NCBI GenBank assembly: GCA_964627755.1
Contig: CAZVIH010000004.1
Span: 53,409-117,408 of the forward strand
From: B10-G9 sp964627755
GTDB taxonomy: Bacteria; Chloroflexota; Anaerolineae; Anaerolineales; UBA11858
Direction of reading: 5' to 3'
DNA: 64,000 nucleotides
Shown here one piece after another: positions 24,132 to 32,277 of this stretch (position 1 is the stretch's first letter; each line of letters opens with the position of its first letter). Both the position numbers and the translations under genes were made by a program. The notes below the pieces were generated by a model. It was not told the DNA's origin. It ran no database searches and worked only from the letters and a program-made list of their open reading frames with translations.

Positions 24132-24473
24132 TTAGTTACTGGTAACGATTCCGGCTTGGTTCAGCAGAGATTTCAGGGCCGCACTTGTTTGGCTGCAGTT
24201 GGCGTTCACCAGTGGTTTTCGGGCAATCAGAATCCCCTTGTATCCAGGCGGGAAATCATTTATCACTTCCCTTAATGCTGCCCGGAGCAAACGTTTGGCC
24301 CGGTTCCTTTGAACTGCATTACCGATCGATGTTCCTGCTGTAACTGCAAATCGGGAATTTGGATCGTTCCCAGTTTGTAATATCAAAACGAGAAGCGGAT
24401 GGGCGTAGGAATGTCCTGATCGCCGCACCCGCTGAATCTCAATTGAACTAGTTAGGCGAAATCTCCGTTCCAC
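24132..24473 (-). CDS. rnpA: Ribonuclease P protein component
   Basis: 113 residues. N-terminal RRFRLTSSIEIQRVRRSG and the RNR signature helix NAVQRNRAKRLLRAALREV identify RnpA, the protein cofactor for tRNA 5' maturation. Basic throughout. Start is GTG (24471-24473); an ATG 13 bases upstream is out of frame. Twenty-one bases after rpmH. A single catalytic RNA partner (rnpB) is not in the window. Confidence 0.94.
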   Translation of the reverse strand: MERRFRLTSSIEIQRVRRSGHSYAHPLLVLILQTGNDPNSRFAVTAGTSIGNAVQRNRAKRLLRAALREVINDFPPGYKGILIARKPLVNANCSQTSAALKSLLNQAGIVTSN

Positions 24474-24494
24474 GGGAACTTGGTCATGCCAGGG

Positions 24495-24671
24495 TTAACT
24501 ATTCCAGTTAACGTTCTTGACGTGATTATTTTTTGTATGAGCAAGCTGATAACGGCCTTTTAGACGGCGTCTCTTTAATACGTCTTGTCCGCCTTTGCTC
24601 TTCATACGTGCTCGGAACCCGTGAACACGGGCCCGGCGCCTGATTTTTGGTTGATAAGTCCGTTTTGGCAT
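24495..24671 (-). CDS. rpmH: Ribosomal protein L34 (bL34)
   Basis: 58 codons from ATG at 24669-24671: MPKRTYQPKIRRRARVHGFR, followed by ARMKSKGGQDVLKRRRLKGR, the standard L34 core. The C-terminal ~14 residues (HTKNNHVKNVNWNS) extend beyond the usual 44-46 residues. First gene of the rpmH-rnpA-yidD-lipoprotein-yidC-jag operon and preceded by a near-consensus promoter. Confidence 0.95.
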   Translation of the reverse strand: MPKRTYQPKIRRRARVHGFRARMKSKGGQDVLKRRRLKGRYQLAHTKNNHVKNVNWNS

Positions 24672-24716
24672 CTTCTAGTGACTCCTTCAAGGTTCATACT
24701 CAACTACCGACGAAAC

Positions 24717-24745
24717 ATTATACCGTGAGGGGTTATTTTGGTCAA
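24717..24745 (-). promoter_or_regulatory. Sigma-70-type promoter of the rpmH operon
   Basis: Minus strand: -35 TTGACC at 24740-24745, 17-base spacer, -10 TATAAT at 24717-24722, giving a leader of roughly 40 bases before rpmH. CCTCACGG directly precedes the -10; the same octamer occurs at 24818-24825 ahead of the divergent gene. Confidence 0.85.
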
Positions 24746-24811
24746 ACTCCTTTGGGCAATTTGATGTCCTGAATTTAACCTCTTCCCGAGCAAGGTTTAT
24801 TAGATATATTT

Positions 24812-24836
24812 CCGAAACCTCACGGATTGGTTTCGG
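24812..24836. promoter_or_regulatory. Inverted repeat in the divergent rpmH / DUF364 region
   Basis: Perfect eight-base arms CCGAAACC (24812-24819) and GGTTTCGG (24829-24836), nine-base spacer, lying about seven bases before a TATAAT (24843-24848) that probably serves the plus-strand gene. Could be an operator; regulator unknown. Confidence 0.5.
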
Positions 24837-24885
24837 TAGGATTATAATTGATTTAGTCCAATTAAAATTTATATTGAAGGTGGAT

Positions 24886-25623
24886 ATGTATTCCAGTATC
24901 ATTGAAAAATTGCCCGATAATCCGGTTCGTGAAGTAAGGATCGGTTTACATTGGACAGCAGTCGTAGTGGAAAAAGACTTTGGTCCCCAGTGCGGCCTGG
25001 CGTCCACATTGGAAGTGGATCATAAACATACCGGGGTTCCCACCATTCCGGATCCTGGTCACCTGGCATCTCTTCCTGCTCTGGAATTGGCGGGATGGAT
25101 CCATTCGGATATTCCTCTCAGGCGCAGTGTAGGCTGTGCTGCCATTAATGCATTAATTCCCCAGGAGCCATCCCGTTGGGTGGATCAAAATGCGGACGAA
25201 GCTATCCTGGAACACGGTCGGGGTAAGAAAGCGGTCCTGATTGGTCATTTCCCATTTGCGGACCATCTCAGGGCTGAATTAGAGGATTTTACTGTATTGG
25301 ATCTCAATCCATCGGGGAAGGATCTGCCTGCCAGCGCGGCACCAGATGTGCTCCCGGATGCGGATCTGGTTGCCATAACCGGGATGACCTTTATCAACCA
25401 TACCCTGCCGGACCTATTAAGTCTTTGCAAACCGGGTGCCTATATCCTGGTTTTGGGACCTTCAACACCATTAAGTCCGGTTATGGCGGAATATGGTGTT
25501 AATTTACTGGCGGGATCGATCGTTGAGGATATCCCAGCTGTTCTGGCTGCCCTGGGGCAGGGCGCCAACTTCCGCCAGGTTCATCAGGCGGGAGTCAGAT
25601 TGATCACACAGCTAGCGGCATGA
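24886..25623 (+). CDS. DUF364/DUF4213-like Rossmann protein
   Basis: 245 residues from the ATG at 24886, which has GAAGGTGG immediately upstream. The N-terminal part (VREVRIGLHWTAVVVE, then GCAAINALI) is the enolase-like DUF4213 domain, and the C-terminal part (KAVLIGHFPFADHL, LPDADLVAITGMTFINHTL, YILVLGPSTPLSPV) is the Rossmann-like DUF364 domain. Family members are suspected to handle heavy-metal or anion chelates, but none is firmly characterised. It is followed 15 bases later by trmO on the same strand. Confidence 0.85.
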   Translation: MYSSIIEKLPDNPVREVRIGLHWTAVVVEKDFGPQCGLASTLEVDHKHTGVPTIPDPGHLASLPALELAGWIHSDIPLRRSVGCAAINALIPQEPSRWVDQNADEAILEHGRGKKAVLIGHFPFADHLRAELEDFTVLDLNPSGKDLPASAAPDVLPDADLVAITGMTFINHTLPDLLSLCKPGAYILVLGPSTPLSPVMAEYGVNLLAGSIVEDIPAVLAALGQGANFRQVHQAGVRLITQLAA

Positions 25624-25638
25624 GGAGTTGATCTATTG

Positions 25639-26133
25639 ATGGCAAAGGATGAGATTGTTTTTCACCCGATCGGTACGGTTCACAGCCCTCATCAGGAGCT
25701 GGCTGGAATGCCCATTCAGCCTGCGGCTGCAAAAGGGATTAAGGGCAGGGTTGTTTTGGATCCGGATTTTCAGAATGGGTTAAAGGATCTGGAGGCGTTT
25801 TCTCATGTGATGCTGGTGTATTATTTCCACCAGGCCAAATCCCCGGAGTTGCTGGTTAAACCATTTTTGGATGATACCAAGCGAGGAGTATTTGCTACCC
25901 GGGCACCCCGCCGTCCCAATGGGATCGGGATCTCAGTTGTGAAGCTATTGGCTGTCGAAGGAAATATACTTGAAGTTGAGAATTTGGATATTCTGGATGG
26001 CACCCCTCTGCTGGACATCAAGCCCTACGTGCCTGAATTTGACGGACAGGAAGAGGTCCGGATCGGCTGGTTGGAAAAAAGAAGGGGAAAGATAAATAAG
26101 AAAATGTCAGATGACAGGTTTTTGAGGGATTGA
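25639..26133 (+). CDS. trmO: tRNA m6t6A37 methyltransferase TrmO (TsaA/UPF0066)
   Basis: 164 residues. The UPF0066 beta-barrel signatures are present: FHPIGTVHSP at the start, GRVVLDPDF, LKDLEAFSHVMLVYYFH, and GVFATRAPRRPNGIGISVVKL, the conserved SAM-binding segment; LDGTPLLDIKPYVP follows. Adds a methyl group to t6A37 of certain tRNAs. A TTG three bases before the chosen ATG is a possible alternate start. AGGAG lies upstream, overlapping the preceding gene's stop. The stop codon itself is within the left arm of the terminator. Confidence 0.92.
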   Translation: MAKDEIVFHPIGTVHSPHQELAGMPIQPAAAKGIKGRVVLDPDFQNGLKDLEAFSHVMLVYYFHQAKSPELLVKPFLDDTKRGVFATRAPRRPNGIGISVVKLLAVEGNILEVENLDILDGTPLLDIKPYVPEFDGQEEVRIGWLEKRRGKINKKMSDDRFLRD

Positions 26134-26190
26134 ATCCTTTTTTAAGGACTCAGTCCCTTATTTTTCTCATAAGGACTCAATCCCTTTTCT
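26125..26190. terminator. Bidirectional terminator, TGAGTCC family, with duplicated arm
   Basis: AGGGATTGAATCCTT (26125-26139) pairs with AAGGACTCAGTCCCT (26144-26158), followed by TATTTTT. A second right arm, AAGGACTCAATCCCT (26171-26185), follows and ends in TTTTCTTTT, so two alternative hairpins are possible. Lies between convergent genes; the same sequence family occurs at 34043 and 40624. Confidence 0.85.
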
Positions 26191-26191
26191 T

Positions 26192-26887
26192 TTAACGCCT
26201 TCTTCTTCCCCCTGAGACGAGTGATATCCAATAGAGAAGCTGCATCACTGCAGTGAAAAGAGATGCTACATAAGTGAGCGCAGCTGCGTTGAGAACCTGG
26301 TTCACTCCCTGTTCTTCTTCTGGGGAGGTGATGATGCCGCTATTTCTCAAAAGGGCCTTGGCCCGCGAGGAAGCGTTCAGCTCGACGGGCAGGGTGGCCA
26401 GGGCAAAGATCGCACCGCCTGAAAAGGCAAAAACTCCCAGCCAGGCTATGCCGATCATATTCAATACCAAGCCGACCATGATCAAGATCCATCCCAGGGT
26501 TGATCCGATATTGACTGCAGGAACGAGCATAGATCTGAATCGCAGGGGGAAATATCCTTCCTGATCCTGTTGGGCATGGCCAAGTTCATGGGCAGCGATG
26601 GCCATAGATGCCACTGAACTGCCCTGGTAAACAGTGGTAGAAAGACTTAGTTCTGCCTTGCGGGGATCATAATGATCCGTTAGCTGTCCCGGAATCTGGT
26701 GGATGGCCATCTCCTTCAATCCTCCTGCCCGAATTATTCTCCGGGCAGCTTCCAAGCCGCTGATACCACTCTGGGTCCGGATCTGGCCCCATTTTTTATA
26801 GGTTGAGTTTACGTACCACTGGGCGGCCAACATCAGCAATAATGCTGGGGCCATATACATCAGGTACTGGGGATTTAAATAAAACAT
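26192..26887 (-). CDS. YugP-type membrane zinc metallopeptidase
   Basis: 231 residues. Starts in a membrane helix (YLMYMAPALLLMLAAQWYV), then a cytosolic or extracellular segment with the zinc motif AAHELGHAQQ near residue 113 (HExxH) and the family string HYDPRKAELSLS just before it. Two or three further helices (GWILIMVGLVLNMIGIAWLG, FTAVMQLLYWISLVSG) complete the YugP/PF04298 fold. AAGGATAAAG precedes the ATG. It follows the S41 protease gene by 18 bases on the same strand, so the two proteases are probably co-expressed. Confidence 0.9.
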   Translation of the reverse strand: MFYLNPQYLMYMAPALLLMLAAQWYVNSTYKKWGQIRTQSGISGLEAARRIIRAGGLKEMAIHQIPGQLTDHYDPRKAELSLSTTVYQGSSVASMAIAAHELGHAQQDQEGYFPLRFRSMLVPAVNIGSTLGWILIMVGLVLNMIGIAWLGVFAFSGGAIFALATLPVELNASSRAKALLRNSGIITSPEEEQGVNQVLNAAALTYVASLFTAVMQLLYWISLVSGGRRRR

Positions 26888-26905
26888 TTCTCTTTATCCT
26901 TCTGA

Positions 26906-28159
26906 TCAATCCTGGATCAGATCCAATAATACTTCCACGGCTTTGTCCAGCTGGGGATCCAGATCGGCCAGGAAATCCTCTTCGGTAAATTCCACTTCAT
27001 AGTCCGGCACAAGACCGGTTTCGTTGATCTGGCGTTTGTCAGGAGTCAGCCAGCGGGCAATAGTTACCCGCAGGGCACCTTGATTATTATCCAGGGCAAT
27101 CCAGTTCTGAACCGATCCTTTTCCGAAAGTTGTCGCTCCTACCAGCGGTCCCCGATCATGATCCTGGATAGCGCCGGCAACGATCTCGGATGCACTTGCC
27201 GATCCTTCATTCACAAGCAAGACCAGAGGGATATCTGTAGCAAGGCCGTTCTTCTTGGCTTTAAATTCAATTAGATCCTCATCGCTTCCGTAATCTTCAT
27301 AAAGGATGATTCCCTCGTCGATAAATTCAGATCCCACTTCAACAGCGGTCTGTAAATAGCCGCCGCCATTATTTCGCAGATCGATTATCAAACCAACCGG
27401 ATCTTCAGCCAGAATTTCTTCCAGGTTATTCTGCAGCTCAGATTTGGTTTCCGCGGCAAAGGTCATGATCGCTATATATCCAATGTCGTCATCCATCATT
27501 CTGGATTCCACACTGGGGATCATGATCTTGGCTCGGACTATTGTCACCTCAAAAGGCGCTGGTTCGCTTTCCCGGCGGATAGTTAAGACCACTGTTGAGC
27601 CAGCAGGACCAAGTACCTTGCGGATGACCAATGAACCATCCAGCCCAGTCATATCCTCTCCATCGATTTTGATCACCTCGTCACCAGGCATTAATCCAGC
27701 TTCTTCTGCAGGAGATCCGGGCATAGGGCTGATAATGGTCAGGAAATCTGTTGCGGTGTCTACCCAGGCACCTATGCCTTCATATTCACCATCCATGGGA
27801 ATATTGGCCTGCATATATTGGTTTGGATCCATGTATCCGGTGTGCTCATCCCCCAGGGACTCCAGCATTCCTTTGATCGCCCCCCGCATCAGCTCCAAGT
27901 CATTCACCGGTTGATCAATATATTGATCATGCACAATATCCCAGCTTTCCCAGAAAGGAGAGAATAATTCATCGGTCGTGAGTTGGGTTGTTGGATCTCG
28001 ATCCGGGGAGGAGGGTTGAGCGTCTGTGGTTTTTTCAAGCCAGTTCAGATCGGGTTGGGGAATAATTAAATTGCCAACAATCGCCCCTGCCGAAAATGCG
28101 CCCACTACCAGGAACAGGCCGCCAAGTATACCAATCAGAACCCAGGTTTTTTTATTCAT
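26906..28159 (-). CDS. Carboxy-terminal processing protease (S41, CtpA-like)
   Basis: 417 residues. N-terminal membrane anchor (VLIGILGGLFLVVGAFSAGAIVG), PDZ domain around 110-190 (GIGAWVDTATDFLTII, SPAEEAGLMPGDEVIKIDG), then the S41 core with catalytic Ser in NEGSASASEIVAGA and catalytic Lys in GATTFGKGSVQ, and YLQTAVEVGSEFI between. All key residues present. Trims or degrades secreted and membrane proteins outside the cell membrane. GGAG before the ATG. A second, lipoprotein-type S41 protease is at 53048. Confidence 0.94.
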   Translation of the reverse strand: MNKKTWVLIGILGGLFLVVGAFSAGAIVGNLIIPQPDLNWLEKTTDAQPSSPDRDPTTQLTTDELFSPFWESWDIVHDQYIDQPVNDLELMRGAIKGMLESLGDEHTGYMDPNQYMQANIPMDGEYEGIGAWVDTATDFLTIISPMPGSPAEEAGLMPGDEVIKIDGEDMTGLDGSLVIRKVLGPAGSTVVLTIRRESEPAPFEVTIVRAKIMIPSVESRMMDDDIGYIAIMTFAAETKSELQNNLEEILAEDPVGLIIDLRNNGGGYLQTAVEVGSEFIDEGIILYEDYGSDEDLIEFKAKKNGLATDIPLVLLVNEGSASASEIVAGAIQDHDRGPLVGATTFGKGSVQNWIALDNNQGALRVTIARWLTPDKRQINETGLVPDYEVEFTEEDFLADLDPQLDKAVEVLLDLIQD

Positions 28160-28318
28160 ACAATCTCCAATAAATAACTATATCTCCCCGCTATACTTCG
28201 AAAGGGGAATTCCTTCAAGGGTATCACAAATCATTGAGAACAATCTTAGAAGAATATCAAAAATATCTGGAGGGAATCTGTGCCAGGTCTGTCATCCAAT
28301 TCAGCCCTGAGTTTTAAC

Positions 28319-31300
28319 TCAATCAGACCGGATGCTGGGCAGAGTGATCACGTCAAGGATAATGGACCGACCCAGTGCGCTTTCCAGAGCCAGGTCAAGC
28401 CTATTTACATCATCTTGAGATAATGGATTTTTGGATTGAACTGTTGCGCTGATATAGAGCTGGTCTACAGAACGGGATCGGTCAATTTCCAGATCGTAAA
28501 AACTACCTAGGAGTTCAGACTCCTTCAATACCTGCTGAATAGTTTGATTCTCTCGACCCTTCTGGATAATGCCGTTCATAATGATGCCCAGAGGGACGGT
28601 GATGACAACGACGAGGAAGATCATGCCCGTAATTCCCCGCCGGATCCTTTTCTGGATCTCTGGCTGCAAGTTCAAGGGATGAATGCCCAGCAGGGAAAAG
28701 ATGATTACACCCGCCAGACTAATAGTGATCAGGTTGGTGACAAAAAGGAGTAAAGCGCCGCTGGCTGCCTGCATATTGCCATCGGCCAGGCCTAAACCAA
28801 TCACACTGAGTGGAGGGGCAAGGGCAGCGGCAATAGCCACACCGGGTAAAGCCGCGCTTACTTCTTTTCGACTCAGCGCATATGCACCGGCCATTCCGGA
28901 TGCAAGAGCGATGAATAGATCTATTAATGTGGGCTGGGTCCTGGCCATGATCTCTGGGGTCATTTCCTTAAGCGGGGAAATTAATCCCACCAGGATAGAA
29001 ACAATAACTGTTGCCATTACCCCTTTGAATACGGATTCCAGGGCTGTGCGGACCAACCTCACCTCCCCCAATACGATACCAAGGGAGAACCCCAGGATGG
29101 GGGACATCAAGGGGGCTACAAGCATGGCGCCAATCACAACAGCAGGACTGTTTAACAATAAACCCAAAGTGGCGATGATGGAGGATAACACAATCAGGAT
29201 AAAATAATCCTGTCCCGGCTGGGCGTCTTTGGTTAGGTCCTCCCGGACCTCCAGTTGTTCTTCAGTGGTCAGGGTTGGGAAAAGGTTAAAAATTGCTCCT
29301 AGAGTTTTCCTGAACCAGAATTCAGGAGCACCGCCGTATCCTTTCACCATCACAGATGAATGGGGAGACTGGGAAGCAATTCGCTGAGGTATGCTGCCAA
29401 AGGCAAACTGGTCGAAAAATCCCTGTTCTGAAGCGCCAATGATAACCAGGTCATGGTTTTCTGCTTCCTGGAGGATGCCAACCAGAGGAGAATTGGCAGT
29501 AATGATCTTCTTCTCAGGTTCCTTCTGGAAAGGCAGGTTCTGAAAGGTCTTATCAAGGATACGCTGGTTTTCTGCCATGCGGCTGCTGGAAGCTCGTCCC
29601 ACCTGGACATACAACCCGGTCACATTCGCCCCGGTGCTCCGTGACAAAGTGGAAGCAAGCAGTGCGCCAATGGGAGCGTTTGGTCCACCGGCGGTCGGTA
29701 CCAGAATGGATTTTATTTCCGTCCAATTAAAACCTTTCACAATCAACACATCACAGGGCGCATCGGTGATGATGGGATCAAGCACTGGACCCATTGATCT
29801 AGAAATAGTCCGGCTTTCACCTCCTCCCCATCCAACCAGGATCTGATCAACATCTTCTTCTCTGGCAGTATCAAGAATCCCTTCGGCGATGCTGCGAGAG
29901 ACCCGGGTCATAGTCTGGACCCTGAATTCTTCCTTGGTTGCCTGATCGATGGCCCGGTCAAGCAGCATGCGGTTGGCTTCGGCCTCGATCCGCCCTTCTG
30001 AGAGGGGGAGCTGATTAGGTACGGTAATCACTTGCAGGGCGATCACTTTTCCATTTTCGGGTTTAGCCAGGGCGCCTGCCAGATGAAGCAGGGATTCCGC
30101 AGTATCCGGATTGGAGATAGGGACCAGGATCCTTATATTCTGTTTGGCGATTTCCTCTTTCAGAGGAGTTTTAAATACAGTGATACCTTCCTTGGCTTTA
30201 ATACTGTGATAGCGGCCGTAAACCAGGAATAAGATCAATCCGATAGATAGCAGCAGTCCGGCAGCTGGTAAATACTCAGCCCAGACCAGGCCTAAGAGTA
30301 GATCAAATACCAGCACCAGTGCGGGTATCCAGGGATGGATTGGCAGCTGGAATGTAGAACTGATCTGTTCCTGGCGGGCAAGCGTAAAATTGACTGCCAT
30401 CAGAATTATCAAGTAAAAAAGACTTCCCAAACCAGCCAGATATTTAAAGCTGATCAATTCAGTAACAAGAATCAATCCAGTGACGACGATCAATATGAAA
30501 TTAGGTTTTTTAGAATGTTTATGGATCTTTAAAAAGATATCAGGCCAGAAACCATCCCGGGCCATGGCATAACATTGCCGGATTACAAATGAGAGAATCC
30601 GATCCAATGCGAGGGGCATGGCCGCCAGGCTTAGAACAGCCATACTGCCCTGGATCCAGTTACCACTCCATGATCCAGTCAGATCGATCAGGGGATTTAA
30701 TAGAGAAGATGAAAAACCCGGGGATTGGACTCCCAGAATGACCATAAATACCAGGGCTGGAATAATCCCCGCCAGCACACCGGCAACCACGAAGATTTTT
30801 GGGGCGTTTACGGATCTATTGTTAAGATCTCCCTTTAAACCGGCAGCGATTTCCAGCCCGAGATAAGGAATAAGCAGGAGCTCGAATGCGGACCGCCAAT
30901 CGCCCTGGATCGGCAGTAAGTTTGCAGTTTTTATTCGAGGCAGCGCGATAAGAATGCCTATCAGGATAATTAGTAGTAGCAGGCTCAATAAATAATATTG
31001 AGGTTTTTTACGTTGAGGGAGAAGTTTATATCCGACTACCAACAACAGCAAACCGGCACCGACAGGAAAAGCGGGAACAGACCAGCCAAATAGTTCTTCC
31101 AAAAAAACCGCTGACTGGTGTCCAAAAGACTGGATGATTAATCCGGCGGCGCTTAACCCAGCCAGAATCGTCACCCACCCAGTGAAAAAGGCCAGCCAGT
31201 TTCCTTCTTCGCAGCTTTGAACTATTTGATAAGCCCCCCCGCTGCGTGGAAGACTTTGTGAAATCTCCAGATATCCGAGGAAATTAATGCCGACAAAAAT

Positions 31301-31471
31301 GATCACCATAATTGGAATTAAGGGTAGGACTGAGCCTGCCAGTTGAACCAGGTCACCCATCAGGACAAGGATGGACAGGACCAGCATTACTCCCAGACTC
31401 GTAAAAACAGCACCTGAAAAACTAATCCCGTAACTGAATCGGATTTGTTGAGATTGGGTTTTTTCACTCAT
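28319..31471 (-). CDS. Triple fusion: APC permease, two UspA domains, DUF389 membrane domain
   Basis: 1050 residues. About 1-430: an amino-acid permease-like (APC) region with a dozen hydrophobic segments (SLPRSGGAYQIVQSCEEGN is the APC signature). About 445-585 and 586-715: two universal stress protein domains (IRILVPISNPDTAESLLHLA; LVGWGGGESRTISRSMGPVL, ending DVLIVKG; then ILVPTAGGPNAPIGALLAST with VIIGASEQGFFDQ). About 745-1040: a DUF389/TIGR00341 hydrophobic domain (SPAVVIGAMLVAPLMSPILG). APC-UspA fusions are known; adding DUF389 is unusual. AAGGATG precedes the ATG. No frameshift is seen across the domain borders. Transported substrate unknown. Confidence 0.9.
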   Translation of the reverse strand: MSEKTQSQQIRFSYGISFSGAVFTSLGVMLVLSILVLMGDLVQLAGSVLPLIPIMVIIFVGINFLGYLEISQSLPRSGGAYQIVQSCEEGNWLAFFTGWVTILAGLSAAGLIIQSFGHQSAVFLEELFGWSVPAFPVGAGLLLLVVGYKLLPQRKKPQYYLLSLLLLIILIGILIALPRIKTANLLPIQGDWRSAFELLLIPYLGLEIAAGLKGDLNNRSVNAPKIFVVAGVLAGIIPALVFMVILGVQSPGFSSSLLNPLIDLTGSWSGNWIQGSMAVLSLAAMPLALDRILSFVIRQCYAMARDGFWPDIFLKIHKHSKKPNFILIVVTGLILVTELISFKYLAGLGSLFYLIILMAVNFTLARQEQISSTFQLPIHPWIPALVLVFDLLLGLVWAEYLPAAGLLLSIGLILFLVYGRYHSIKAKEGITVFKTPLKEEIAKQNIRILVPISNPDTAESLLHLAGALAKPENGKVIALQVITVPNQLPLSEGRIEAEANRMLLDRAIDQATKEEFRVQTMTRVSRSIAEGILDTAREEDVDQILVGWGGGESRTISRSMGPVLDPIITDAPCDVLIVKGFNWTEIKSILVPTAGGPNAPIGALLASTLSRSTGANVTGLYVQVGRASSSRMAENQRILDKTFQNLPFQKEPEKKIITANSPLVGILQEAENHDLVIIGASEQGFFDQFAFGSIPQRIASQSPHSSVMVKGYGGAPEFWFRKTLGAIFNLFPTLTTEEQLEVREDLTKDAQPGQDYFILIVLSSIIATLGLLLNSPAVVIGAMLVAPLMSPILGFSLGIVLGEVRLVRTALESVFKGVMATVIVSILVGLISPLKEMTPEIMARTQPTLIDLFIALASGMAGAYALSRKEVSAALPGVAIAAALAPPLSVIGLGLADGNMQAASGALLLFVTNLITISLAGVIIFSLLGIHPLNLQPEIQKRIRRGITGMIFLVVVITVPLGIIMNGIIQKGRENQTIQQVLKESELLGSFYDLEIDRSRSVDQLYISATVQSKNPLSQDDVNRLDLALESALGRSIILDVITLPSIRSD

Positions 31472-31513
31472 TATTCATCCTTTGTTACACCCTGATTATC
31501 AGTGAAATATCCT

Positions 31514-32185
31514 TCAAGATTGCCGGTTTTGCCCTTCTTCTCTCCCATTCCATAACTGGGGCATTTTATCCTTGATCGCATGAATGGTTGGCAGGTGATA
31601 ATCAACCTGATCTGGAATTCCGTTATCACCAACCAGGGCTGTGGTAAAACCAATTCTTTTTGCTTCATCAAGATTTGGCATCAAGTCATCAAAAAGAACA
31701 CACTTCTCAGGATAAACCCCTCCCGCCATTTCCAGCGCAATTTGATAGGCTTTCGGGTTGGGTTTAACGACTAAGTCCATAGCTAATAAGTCTACAATCC
31801 CGGTGAACAGATCTATGATACCTAACTCCTTAAGTACCCCATCAGCATGGCGGCGATCCGCATTGGTGAAAATCCACAGATCCTGAGGAAGTGAGCTCAA
31901 CAGCTCTCGCAGTTCCTGGTCTGGCTGAATGTATTGATTTAAAGGCAGGTCATGCACGTAAGCGAGGTAATCATCAGGATCAACCTGGTGATGGATCCTC
32001 AAACCCTCCAGAGTTGTGCCGTAGGTAGTCCAGTATCGTTCCCGGGTTGCAGGGATTATTCCTTCCGCCAGGCCCAGCTCTTCCTTCATAAATTGATAAA
32101 TCCTGAGGCGGATCTGGTCCCAGAGCCCATTTGAGGGAGGATATAATGTGGCGTCAAGGTCAAAAAACAAGGTTGAAAAAGCCAT
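31514..32185 (-). CDS. HAD-family pyrimidine 5'-nucleotidase-like phosphatase
   Basis: 223 residues from the ATG at 32183-32185. Motif I LFFDLDATLYPPSNG has the nucleophile and acid aspartates (DxD), motif II is IFTNADRRHAD, motif III is VVKPNPKAYQIAL with KCVLFDDLMPNLDEAKRIG as motif IV. The Y-P-P-x-x-G string after motif I is typical of the yeast SDT1/plant-type pyrimidine nucleotidase subfamily. A longer frame to 32314 has no ribosome site; TATAAT lies exactly six bases before the chosen ATG, indicating a leaderless message. Divergent from mutL. Confidence 0.87.
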   Translation of the reverse strand: MAFSTLFFDLDATLYPPSNGLWDQIRLRIYQFMKEELGLAEGIIPATRERYWTTYGTTLEGLRIHHQVDPDDYLAYVHDLPLNQYIQPDQELRELLSSLPQDLWIFTNADRRHADGVLKELGIIDLFTGIVDLLAMDLVVKPNPKAYQIALEMAGGVYPEKCVLFDDLMPNLDEAKRIGFTTALVGDNGIPDQVDYHLPTIHAIKDKMPQLWNGREEGQNRQS

Positions 32186-32191
32186 ACCCGG

Positions 32192-32197
32192 ATTATA
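32192..32197 (-). promoter_or_regulatory. -10 box of a leaderless promoter (HAD gene)
   Basis: TATAAT on the minus strand within TATCAGGTATAAT, six bases before the ATG at 32185. No Shine-Dalgarno sequence is possible in between. Confidence 0.65.
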
Positions 32198-32265
32198 CCT
32201 GATACTCCCAGGCTGAACCCGGTCTGGAGCTTGATTTGAGGTTTCCGCGCTGGTCTGCTCTCCGT

Positions 32266-32271
32266 TATAAT
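32266..32271 (+). promoter_or_regulatory. -10 box of a leaderless promoter (mutL)
   Basis: TATAAT followed by AGGTAT and then the mutL ATG at 32278, i.e. a six-base gap. A weak -35 (TTCCGC) sits 17 bases upstream. Confidence 0.65.
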
Positions 32272-32277
32272 AGGTAT

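Noticed and set aside
24672..24885. Chromosomal origin next to rpmH
   Set aside because: No TTATCCACA-type DnaA boxes or AT-rich unwinding element and no dnaA gene.
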